Under the pieces are notes generated by a model that was given only the letters and a program-made list of their open reading frames with translations, had not been told where the DNA came from and searched no databases. Positions 6,101-8,955 of a stretch of 8,955 bases of DNA are shown here, piece after piece (within the stretch, counting starts at the first letter, position 1; the number at the start of each line of letters is the position of its first letter). The DNA is taken from NCBI RefSeq assembly GCF_039523795.1, contig NZ_BAAAFZ010000035.1:1-8955 (forward strand), written 5' to 3'. The position numbers and the translations under genes are program-made. The DNA comes from Craurococcus roseus (GTDB lineage: Bacteria > Pseudomonadota > Alphaproteobacteria > Acetobacterales > Acetobacteraceae).

Positions 6101-7871
6101 CGTCCGACGCCGCAACCGACGGCAGCGCCTGGAAAAATGTGTCCATGCCGACGCGATCGGGGCCAACCGTCAGGGTCGGGCCGGCGATCTGGCTGCCGAA
6201 GGCCAGTTGCTCGAAGCCCTCGACGGTGTCCATCCCGTCGGTCGCGGCGATGCCCTGCCGCATGTCCTTGACGGTGAAGCTGCCGTCGCCGTTGACGGTG
6301 ACGGAGTAGGCGCCGCGCCCGCCGCGGTAGGCAGCGGTGTCGGTGTCGATCGCCGACTGAGGCCCCGCGTCGCCGAGCCGTTCTTCCCCGCCGTCGAGCA
6401 GATCATTGCCTCCGCCGCCGTAGAGCGTGTCGTCGCCGAGGACGCCGTGCGCCTGGTCGTCGGCGGAGCGGCCGCCTCGCGTGTCGCCGCGGTCCGTCAC
6501 GATGAGGTCGTCGCCCGTGGTGCCCACCAGGACGTCGACGCGGGCGTCCACGCGCCCGTCGTCGCGGGGGCGGTCGCCCACCAGCGTCACGCCGGTGGCG
6601 CGGGTGTCGATGATCTGGACGCGGATGTCGCCGCCGTCCGCGGCGTCCTGCCAGACAACGGCCGCGCGCTCGCCGACCAGCCCGGCCATGCCGCCGTTCG
6701 GCTTGGACGCGGCTTCCCCGCCCGGCGTGCCCACCACGAAGGGCGCGCCGGAGGGCATCGCGAGGGGGTCGAAGGCCTGGGCGAGGATCTGCGTGCCGTT
6801 GGCTCCGGCCACGCTGTAGCTGACCACCCCGGCGTCGCTGCCTTCGCCGAAGCCCGCGACGCTGAAGCGGCCGTCGAACCCGGCCGGCAGGGCGACGACG
6901 GTGAGGGCGGGGCCGAGCGGGGCCCAGTTGGCCGCGCCGTCGGGCAGGCCCCAGGTCTGGCCCTTGATGACCAAGCCACCGCCCTCTGCGGCGACCCAGA
7001 AGATGCCGAAGTTGCTGACGCCGAAGGCGGCGACCTTCACGCCCTGGCTGGCCGCGACGGTGGCGAAGTTCGCCAGGTTCACGCCCGGCACGTCGGTCCC
7101 GTCCGGGTTCAAGAAGCGGCCCTGGACGCGGTTGTTGCCGTCGATCCAGGCGATGACCTGCTGGCCGTCGTGCAGCGCAGCCATGCTGGGGTCGCGGCCG
7201 GCGCCGAGGACCACCGCGGCGTCGCTGCCGGTGCCGCCGCGCCCGTCGATGCCGCCGGCGACCGCGGGTTGCGGGTCGCGCAGGGCGTCGAGCGGCACCT
7301 CGAAGCGCTGCAGCATGATGCGGTCGAGCGTGGCGCCGCCGCCGGTGCCCACCGTCGAAACCCAGAGCGCGTTGAAGCCGACCGCGACGGTCTCGGCGAC
7401 CGGGTCCAGGATCTGCTCCCACCCGGCCATGGACAGCTTGTCCTGGTTCAGGACGGCGTAACCGTCGGGGTCGGTGGAGCCGAGCGAAAATTCCTGCCCG
7501 ACCAGGGCTTCGGGACCAATCAACCGCGCGCGGTAGAGCACCGGGCCGTCGGGTACGGCCTGCTCGCGCCATGCGGCCGTGTAGCCCTCGATCCAACCGG
7601 CGAGGACCGGACCAGAGACGATGGCGCCGGTCGCGTCGTTGAGGTCAATCGGACCGGGCAGCAGCGGGTCGGGGTTTCCCAGGCTGTCGTAGAACTTGGC
7701 GCGGATGGTCTTCGTGGCGCCGGTGCCGTTCACCCAGGCCACGGCGAAGAATTCGGCGGTGTTGTCAGCGATTGCCGGGGCCGATTGCGCGCCGTCAGGT
7801 GCGCCGCCGTCCGTCCGGTTGATTCCGACGCCATCGAGGTCCGCATTCGTCTGCGCCCAAGCGACGACCAT
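1..7871 (-). CDS. Giant RTX/VCBS-type calcium-binding exoprotein, probable type I secretion substrate (3' end outside window)
   Basis: One open minus-strand frame from ATG (7869-7871) to the left edge gives 2,623 codons with no in-frame stop seen. The start is supported by GGAG 8 nt upstream (7880-7883) and an in-frame TAG 12 codons further up (7908-7910). Domains by residue: seven propeller-like repeats (27-430), RTX (446-499), linker (509-557); a second copy of this module (619-1260); EF-hand-like loop (1283-1294); Ala-rich helical segment (1324-1540); cadherin-like (1559-1660); VCBS (1664-2302) split by eight further propeller-like repeats; two VCBS-like repeats (2296-2576); RTX (2577 onward). 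There is no signal peptide or membrane segment, and I saw no cysteine. RTX proteins of this build are typically exported by type I secretion and bind calcium outside the cell; a role as adhesin, matrix or surface protein is inference. No catalytic domain is recognised. An 83-base N gap lies at 1576-1658. No transporter gene is in view. Confidence 0.93.
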   Translation of the reverse strand, partial: MVVAWAQTNADLDGVGINRTDGGAPDGAQSAPAIADNTAEFFAVAWVNGTGATKTIRAKFYDSLGNPDPLLPGPIDLNDATGAIVSGPVLAGWIEGYTAAWREQAVPDGPVLYRARLIGPEALVGQEFSLGSTDPDGYAVLNQDKLSMAGWEQILDPVAETVAVGFNALWVSTVGTGGGATLDRIMLQRFEVPLDALRDPQPAVAGGIDGRGGTGSDAAVVLGAGRDPSMAALHDGQQVIAWIDGNNRVQGRFLNPDGTDVPGVNLANFATVAASQGVKVAAFGVSNFGIFWVAAEGGGLVIKGQTWGLPDGAANWAPLGPALTVVALPAGFDGRFSVAGFGEGSDAGVVSYSVAGANGTQILAQAFDPLAMPSGAPFVVGTPGGEAASKPNGGMAGLVGERAAVVWQDAADGGDIRVQIIDTRATGVTLVGDRPRDDGRVDARVDVLVGTTGDDLIVTDRGDTRGGRSADDQAHGVLGDDTLYGGGGNDLLDGGEERLGDAGPQSAIDTDTAAYRGGRGAYSVTVNGDGSFTVKDMRQGIAATDGMDTVEGFEQLAFGSQIAGPTLTVGPDRVGMDTFFQALPSVAASDGTPKPWGLDDTAAFTVNADPTGAADPATGAQTAPSAVGLLGGFAFAWQSGDAVLVKAYDTLGRPDAAFGGVGGARVFTLTDGVGAVTGPVAAMAGETGVVAVWQESVGGGASAIKGRFVSAVTGLVGNGEFQVEQAPAGVAQRDAAVAGYEVVDAANDTAEHGFLVGYTQGAGADGVGRVLLDRQTLYVRAIDGFDVGVAGERAPASVGLDGFVGVGSADDGAAYELSAAGRNASLSTLHDGEVVASWIEGGTVKVKILIPAFNTATGITAFDASRPVIDAATGIDAGTEQQVVGLGFNFAVAYMQGGVFKAQLYTGSGGAWTRSDVVSFGAMPAGTIGDVSLVATDLDGTAFTMFVEAVVGGATTVHGQHFDGAGHKVGQAFVAFQAPVSLSGNGAGGFSAAPLDDGRIVIAAEGQSGPGADASGIVGALLDTRTPGEPIIGPRDGAPRDVLVGTTGDDAIDGRVLEDELHGGLGNDVLLGGSENDTLSGEKGDDTLLGGSEDDSLLGGDGDDLLMGGFGVDVLAGGAGSDTVSTQGEFSRFRIDLAAGTVRSGRDPATGATRPAGAFAAEDTFTGIENATGGEAADAITGDGGGNVLQGRGGNDTLDGAGGTDTAVFRGIRADYTASFDAAAGTVTVSHARFGADGVDQLKNVELFRFADGTFSLADLLAGNAASGVAVDGYIAGGTLFWDADGDRVLDTGEASTTTGPAGGFSLAGPGGALVLRGGLDTATLLASRFTLEAPAGSTVVSPLTTLVARIAAMNGGDVPAARDAVLGAFGLPAGLDLTSLDPIQGMLAGNAAARATVLSGAQVIDTLTLLQAAGEGFGLVGLDPFGVLASRIMGLGGGRVDLTHPSDLAGLAQSLGLGAAGSDLVQDSAAVAAASNASAAARFAAAPDPLQALVQLAAAGIVARGAAADALRAAAPSPAALQGVVDAFTGAALAARVNGAVAGVGDVDGDGDLDGAGIALSNASVAENAAGAVVGALSVAAPAGTAVAWEVLNGGLPDGRFTVDTTGGTPVLRLQPGITLDHEAQASVTATLRATFEAGGASVSYTRDLLIAVQDKNEPVAIAGGTVSAALVEDRHVPAPPALPVLTAAGGFGFSDPDAGTRHGVTSGFVSAVSSDPAVVAMSPLGQFAATLGEAPATGSGAVTWTYEVNNDLLQQLGAGDTLTETYRVSIGTNAEFAASSGAPSDQREQQVARLAGGGYVVAWTETRPGQDYASVYARVFGADGTALGADLRVNTTLPEIGAQLPSVAALSGGGFVVVWQSDGDAGALPGLGGAFSYGVTGQVFSGTGAKLGGEFQANTSTVGNQTAPRVVALASDRFLVTWTSEEERLDFVPETGTVERYFPTFLQGQAFQAGPQGAARAIDPDSGEPAEFRITPLDPPAGEALLPSIEGSTTLALAGGGSVIAWSWTQGASQFVGVVFQAYDGQGRPVGGPVTANLLEGAPSSAVLFTAIGATALADGGFALAWQRGXXXXXXXXXXXXXXXXXXXXXXXXXXXXEAGEASARRTRIGLRVVDADGTARSAMAAIGDGTDPVVPSTIRIASLSGGGFVVAWAGQDDNQVRGQVFSADGEPVGARFLAHSDGAPGTQLDPRVAGTTDGGFVLLWSEQAGLDVDVYAQEFTAAGTARAPGFQVNLQTPGAQDSAEIIALPGGGFAATWLSHTLAGDAVLGRVVGAGGTGTGTQLVTITLNGANDAPTAEALTLNQLQESGHNVAGTTTLSANLSAAGVWADADAGEAQSLRVVRAGGQGGPQSALAFDPVTGEATVQGTYGRLFLEADGGLRYVLDQADTDTQALLAGQIAQEVFAYTVANGAGPGNEAASTVTVRVRGANDAPTARSASGAVVLEGRANQVTGPVERTGTVADNVADPDAGQSALLNVFRASVQGAPTAKLTFGPSGEAAVAGTYGTLFLQAGGAWRYVLDQADPDTLALGAGARVADGFSYTVVNGPIAANNTSPGNEATAGITIDIRLPDWIGTEGADQLKGNAGANLLSGFGGADTLLGLGGADTLLGGAGDDTLDG
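142..985 (-). repeat. Two VCBS-like repeats near the C terminus
   Basis: Residues about 2296-2434 and 2434-2576 each carry GTYG.LFL....G..RYVLDQAD.DT.AL (for example GTYGRLFLEADGG and GTYGTLFLQAGGA). Each then has F.YTV.NG and a closing strand, the first ending GANDAP. This is the second half of the VCBS repeat pattern (TIGR01965), usually found in tandem in large surface or secreted proteins. Both copies share ADPDAGQSAL-like or DADAGEAQSL-like starts. Confidence 0.78.
962..2880 (-). other. VCBS domain split by an inserted eight-repeat propeller-like domain
   Basis: The first part (residues 1664-1775) shows the VCBS pattern GFSDPDAGTRHGV, then GAVTWTYEVNN, then LTETYRVSIGTN. The expected final strand, TQLVTITLNGANDAP, appears only at 2284-2298. 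Between them lie eight GG[FY]VVxW-type repeats with hallmark Trp at 1805, 1861, 1924, 2008, 2068, 2155, 2207 and 2260. In ordinary VCBS repeats these two parts are joined by a short DG.GG loop, so about 510 residues appear inserted in that loop. The N gap falls inside the fifth repeat. Confidence 0.65.
1576..1658. other. Assembly gap (83 N)
   Basis: An unbroken run of 83 N sits inside the giant gene. The coding register is the same on both sides (last codons before it WQRG, first after it EAGEAS), so the nominal gap length keeps the frame. About 28 residues of the fifth propeller repeat in the inserted domain are unknown. A GC-rich inverted repeat, GGGCG...CGCCC, lies at its left border (about 1553-1569). 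Confidence 0.97.
2892..3197 (-). other. Cadherin-like domain in the giant exoprotein
   Basis: Residues 1559-1660 begin IALSNASVAENAAG and contain RFTVDTTGG and LDHEAQ. They end in VQDKNEP. The starting VAEN, the central LD[YH]E and the terminal D.NE are the calcium-coordinating signatures of cadherin repeats. Such domains are extracellular and often mediate homotypic or carbohydrate contacts. Confidence 0.75.
3200..3900 (-). other. Ala-rich, probably helical segment ending in an Asp-rich loop
   Basis: Residues about 1324-1540 are rich in Ala and Leu and poor in the beta-forming patterns seen elsewhere in the protein. They include VVSPLTTLVARI, a motif I associate with segments of giant repeat adhesins. 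The stretch ends in alternating aspartates, DVDGDGDLD (1547-1555), which resembles a dockerin or FG-GAP type calcium loop. With the EF-hand-like loop at 1283 it is bracketed by two metal-binding motifs. Its role is unknown; a spacer or stalk between the two beta-rich halves is an inference. Confidence 0.5.
3990..4025 (-). other. EF-hand-like calcium-binding loop in the giant exoprotein
   Basis: Residues 1283-1294 read DADGDRVLDTGE. Asp or Glu at loop positions 1, 3, 5, 9 and 12 with Val at position 7 matches the canonical EF-hand loop. It lies in a DGYIAGGTLFW context, a pattern seen in large bacterial adhesins as DGYI.GA.VFLDANGNG..D.GE. It marks the junction between the propeller-RTX modules and the Ala-rich segment. 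Confidence 0.7.
4092..4751 (-). repeat. RTX calcium-binding array 2 (expanded) with linker domains
   Basis: Residues 1041-1125 begin with the same DVLVGTTGDD as array 1 and then carry about seven nonapeptides, for example GNDVLLGG, DDTLLGG, EDDSLLGG and DDLLMGG. A spacer domain (about 1126-1175) follows, then another short RTX stretch with GGNDTLDGAGG, then a spacer beginning TDTAVFRG (1204) and ending ELFRFADG. The block is about 100 residues longer than its counterpart in the first module. Confidence 0.88.
4797..6017 (-). repeat. Propeller-like repeat domain 2 (seven repeats), tandem copy of domain 1
   Basis: Hallmark positions are residues 637, 693, 758 (Tyr), 838, 894 (Tyr), 946 (Phe) and about 1004. 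Each lies 588-602 residues after its counterpart in domain 1. Shared landmarks are GAQTAP (619) with GAQSAP (27), and LHDGEVVASWIEG (829) with LHDGQQVIAWIDG (233). The last three repeats have lost the tryptophan, so copy 2 is the more diverged in this motif. A seven-bladed beta-propeller is inferred. Confidence 0.72.
6375..6536 (-). repeat. RTX calcium-binding array 1 (short)
   Basis: Residues 446-499 open with DVLVGTTGDD and include DDTLYGGGGNDLLDGG. That is about two good copies of the GGxGxDxLx nonapeptide after a degenerate stretch. These repeats form calcium-loaded parallel beta-rolls. The array sits between propeller-like domain 1 and a linker domain (509-557) reading DTAAYRGG...YSVTV...FEQLAFG, which resembles the spacer segment often found next to RTX blocks. 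Confidence 0.85.
6540..7794 (-). repeat. Propeller-like repeat domain 1 (seven repeats) of the giant exoprotein
   Basis: Seven copies of a hydrophobic strand ending in an aromatic, of the type [GF]-x-V-V-x-W, have their hallmark aromatic at residues 46, 101, 170, 242, 292, 352 (Tyr) and 407. Spacing is 50-72 residues. Most are followed 10-20 residues later by a second strand like IRAKFYDSLG or VQGRFLNPDG. Such W-repeats are common in large alphaproteobacterial RTX proteins. Seven units of about 60 residues suggest a seven-bladed beta-propeller, which is an inference. The very N-terminal MVVAW resembles an extra lone strand that could close the ring. Confidence 0.7.
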
Positions 7872-7879
7872 GCCCAACA

Positions 7880-7883
7880 CTCC
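7880..7883 (-). promoter_or_regulatory. Likely ribosome binding site of the giant exoprotein gene
   Basis: GGAG on the minus strand lies 8 nt before the ATG at 7871. It favours this ATG over the in-frame TTG (7877) and GTG (7880), neither of which has a comparable upstream match. Confidence 0.6.
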
Positions 7884-7941
7884 GCACCAAGAAGGTTCGG
7901 AGCCGATCTAAAGTGGGTTTCTCTGCTTCGCCGCAACAATC

Positions 7942-7956
7942 CGGCGCGATGCGCCG
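7942..7956. promoter_or_regulatory. Small hairpin or operator-like palindrome in the leader
   Basis: CGGCGC-GAT-GCGCCG has a perfect 6-bp stem with a 3-base loop. It lies about 70 bases upstream of the start codon, downstream of the candidate -10. It could be a leader hairpin or a protein-binding site, or chance in GC-rich DNA. Confidence 0.3.
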
Positions 7957-8026
7957 TAAGCGGGCCCAAGTCACGCGCTTTATACTTTTTATTTACGAAT
8001 ACAATTCTCGGGGTTGGAAGCATTTC

Positions 8027-8030
8027 CTAG
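8027..8030. repeat. Left target site CTAG with duplicated TA (8028-8029)
   Basis: CTAG spans the left IS junction. The same tetramer spans the right junction at 8902-8905, consistent with a 2-bp TA target duplication, as described for IS427-type elements. Confidence 0.75.
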
Positions 8031-8046
8031 GCCGTGTGGGCGGATT
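8030..8046 (+). repeat. Left terminal inverted repeat of the IS
   Basis: GGCCGTGTGGGCGGATT matches the reverse complement of the right end over 17 bases with two adjacent mismatches (GG against AA at bases 10-11). Confidence 0.9.
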
Positions 8047-8123
8047 CCGCGAAGTTGAATCCGGGCTGGATTCCCTTGGCGATTGATCGGTGATTCTTGG
8101 CGGGCCGGTTTCGGGAGCCGGCC

Positions 8124-8513
8124 ATGCTGACGCGGATGGCGGAAGACGACTGGACGGTGGCGCTGGAGGTGTTCCGGGCGGCGCGTTCGCGGCGGGGCGA
8201 CAAAGGGCGCGACGACCGGCGCTTCCTGGAGGCGCTGCACCACTTCGCGGTCCACAACATCGCCTGGCGGGTGCTGCCGGCCGAGTTCGGGCCCTGGAAC
8301 AGCGTCTGGAAGCGCTTCTGGCGGCTGAGCCGGGCCGGCGTGTTCGAAGCGTCCTTCCAGGTGCCGGCGGCATCGAGCCCGACCGCGCACCTGGTGCAGA
8401 TGCTCGACAGCACCGTGGTGCGGGCGCACGTCTCGGCCGCCGGCGCCATAGGGGGCAGCAGGGCCAGGCGCTCGGCCGCTCGCGCGGCGGCTTCGGCACC
8501 AAGATCCACTTGA
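8124..8513 (+). CDS. Transposase frame A (N-terminal part of IS5-family transposase)
   Basis: This is the unshifted product: 129 residues from ATG 8124 to TGA 8511-8513. It includes the N-terminal domain and the first catalytic Asp (residue 95). Homology to transposases stops at about HVSAAGA, and the final 20 or so residues are an out-of-frame Arg/Ala-rich tail. Alone it lacks the second Asp and the Glu and cannot be catalytic. In IS elements with frameshifting, such short products may act as regulators. An alternative ATG at 8097 has no obvious ribosome binding site and lies outside the conserved start. Confidence 0.7.
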   Translation: MLTRMAEDDWTVALEVFRAARSRRGDKGRDDRRFLEALHHFAVHNIAWRVLPAEFGPWNSVWKRFWRLSRAGVFEASFQVPAASSPTAHLVQMLDSTVVRAHVSAAGAIGGSRARRSAARAAASAPRST

Positions 8514-8905
8514 AGTGCGACTGGAACGGCTTGCCGCTCGACTTCCACCTCACCGGCGGCGAGGCCAGCGACAGCCGGCAGTTCGAGACGCTGCTGGGCA
8601 TAGGCTCCGACATCGACCCGCGCGCCGTCGTCACCGACAAGGGCTGCGACAGCAAGGCCAACCGGAACGCAACGCGCGACCGCGGCATCGCTCCCCTCAT
8701 CCCGCACAAGGCCAACGCCAAAGGTTGGCCCGGCTTCTTCCCGAAGGCGCTCTACCGCGGCCGCGCCCGCATCGAGCAGGCCATCGGCAAGCTCAAGCGC
8801 TTCAAGCGCATCGCGCTCCGCTGCGAGAAAACCGCCGAAAACCACGCCGCCCTCGTCGCATTCGCGTGCGGCCTCATCTTGGTCAAATCCGTTCACACGG
8901 CCTAG
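8124..8905 (+). CDS. IS5-family DDE transposase, two frames joined by -1 shift
   Basis: Reading frame 0 from ATG 8124 and shifting -1 near 8451-8456 gives a protein of about 260 residues, the usual size for this group. It cuts and rejoins DNA at the IS ends. The start MLTRMAEDDW is preceded by GGGAG (8113-8117, 6 nt spacing). The N-terminal part carries the IS4/5-type domain (WRVLPAEFGPWNSVWKRF). Catalytic Asp codons are at 8406 (MLDSTVV) and 8636 (VTDKGCDS), and Glu at 8774 (RARIEQAIGKLKRFKR). The second motif has Cys where relatives usually have Tyr. The frame break may be programmed frameshifting, known in IS427-type elements, or a one-base loss in the G run; relatives I recall read AKGGQQ here. 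If it is a loss, this copy is a pseudogene. Confidence 0.85.
8448..8456 (+). other. Frame-transition site of the transposase (ATA GGG GGC)
   Basis: Conserved sequence leaves frame 0 after GCC (HVSAAGA) and resumes in frame -1 at GGGCAGCAG (GQQGQALGRSRGGF). The site holds five consecutive G. A tRNA on GGC could slip back to GGG, but the classical A-rich slippery heptamer is not present. Confidence 0.6.
8886..8902 (-). repeat. Right terminal inverted repeat of the IS
   Basis: Read on the minus strand this is GGCCGTGTGAACGGATT, pairing with the left end in 15 of 17 bases. It overlaps the 3' end of the transposase reading frame. Confidence 0.9.
8902..8905. repeat. Right target site CTAG with duplicated TA (8903-8904)
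   Basis: This is the partner of the left CTAG. Its TAG (8903-8905) also serves as the stop codon of the transposase frame. Confidence 0.75.
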
Positions 8906-8955
8906 CACTGCTTCGGCAGGTGGGATGGAAGCCGCGACCGTGGGACGCGCTCCGC
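8906..8955. other. Right flank of the IS, unassigned
   Basis: These 50 bases lie beyond the IS. They are open in some frames but too short to identify. I see no RNA gene, repeat or recognisable protein segment. Confidence 0.5.

Larger units (their letters stand above)
7872..8029 (-). promoter_or_regulatory. Upstream region of the giant gene with AT-rich island
   Basis: These 158 bases are non-coding by my reading. Positions about 7978-8026 are strikingly AT-rich against the GC-rich surroundings, as expected for a promoter. On the minus strand a TATAAA hexamer (7984-7979) could be a -10 box. The nearest -35-like hexamer, TTGTAT (8004-7999), is only 14 bases away, which is too short for a standard sigma-70 promoter. 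Transcription would start near 7972, giving a leader of about 100 nt. Confidence 0.4.
8030..8902 (+). mobile_element. IS5-family insertion sequence (IS427-like group), complete
   Basis: The 873-bp element is bounded by imperfect inverted repeats starting GGCCGTGTG. It is flanked on both sides by TA within a CTAG context (8027-8030 and 8902-8905). Size, end sequence, CTAG target and a two-frame DDE transposase all fit the IS427 group of the IS5 family. The transposase is read on the plus strand, away from the giant gene. Both ends, all three catalytic residues and the target duplication are intact, so it could be a recent, potentially active copy, depending on how the frame break at 8451-8456 is read. 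Confidence 0.9.

Noticed and set aside
1..7871. CRISPR-like or DNA-level tandem repeat array
   Set aside because: The periodicity is at protein level (nonapeptides and about 60-residue units) with diverged DNA. There are no identical repeats with spacers.
7972..8010. Confident sigma-70 promoter TTGTAT...TATAAA on the minus strand
   Set aside because: The spacer is only 14 bases. Kept only as a low-confidence promoter region.
6009..8030. Second long plus-strand open frame across the 5' part of the giant gene
   Set aside because: It is in the same antisense register, has no domain or ribosome binding site, and runs through the upstream region to the IS border.
8090..8905. Transposase frame B read from its own upstream ATG
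   Set aside because: Before about position 8450 this frame gives Gly/Ala/Arg-rich sequence unlike transposases. Homology is only downstream, so the upstream part belongs to frame A.
8027..8908. Minus-strand open frame covering the whole IS
   Set aside because: It is antisense to a transposase with all DDE motifs and starts and ends at the IS borders with no family resemblance.

Overview
This high-GC window looks like accessory DNA from an alphaproteobacterium, plausibly the Azospirillum/Rhodospirillales sphere. That placement is an inference from base composition, the style of the giant RTX protein and the type of IS5-family element; there is no rRNA or housekeeping gene to anchor it.

Positions 1-7871 are one continuous minus-strand reading frame that runs off the left edge: a giant secreted RTX/VCBS-type protein of which the first 2,623 codons (including an 83-base run of N) are visible. 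I checked the reading register at many points along the gene and found no frameshift and no in-frame stop. From N to C terminus it contains: a seven-repeat, likely beta-propeller domain, a short RTX array and a linker domain (residues about 1-557); a diverged second copy of the same module with an expanded RTX array (about 600-1260); an EF-hand-like calcium loop, an Ala-rich probably helical segment and a second Asp-rich loop (about 1270-1556); a cadherin-like domain (1559-1660); a VCBS domain split by an inserted eight-repeat propeller-like domain (about 1664-2302); two more VCBS-like repeats (to about 2576); and the start of a C-terminal RTX array that leaves the window. There is no N-terminal signal peptide. 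With C-terminal RTX repeats this fits type I secretion, although no secretion genes are in view.

Positions 7872-8029 are the upstream region of that gene. It has an AT-rich island with a TATAAA hexamer and a short GC-rich hairpin, but no convincing full promoter.

Positions 8030-8902 are a complete IS5-family (IS427-like) insertion sequence with 17-bp imperfect inverted repeats, flanked by TA inside CTAG. Its transposase is split between two frames (0 and -1). All three DDE residues are present, and the stop codon is completed by the flanking target DNA. It is divergently oriented to the giant gene and ends about 160 bp upstream of its start codon. The last 50 bases hold nothing I can identify.

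The most interesting content is inside the giant protein: a clear tandem duplication of a roughly 595-residue propeller-RTX module, and a third propeller-like domain nested inside a VCBS fold.
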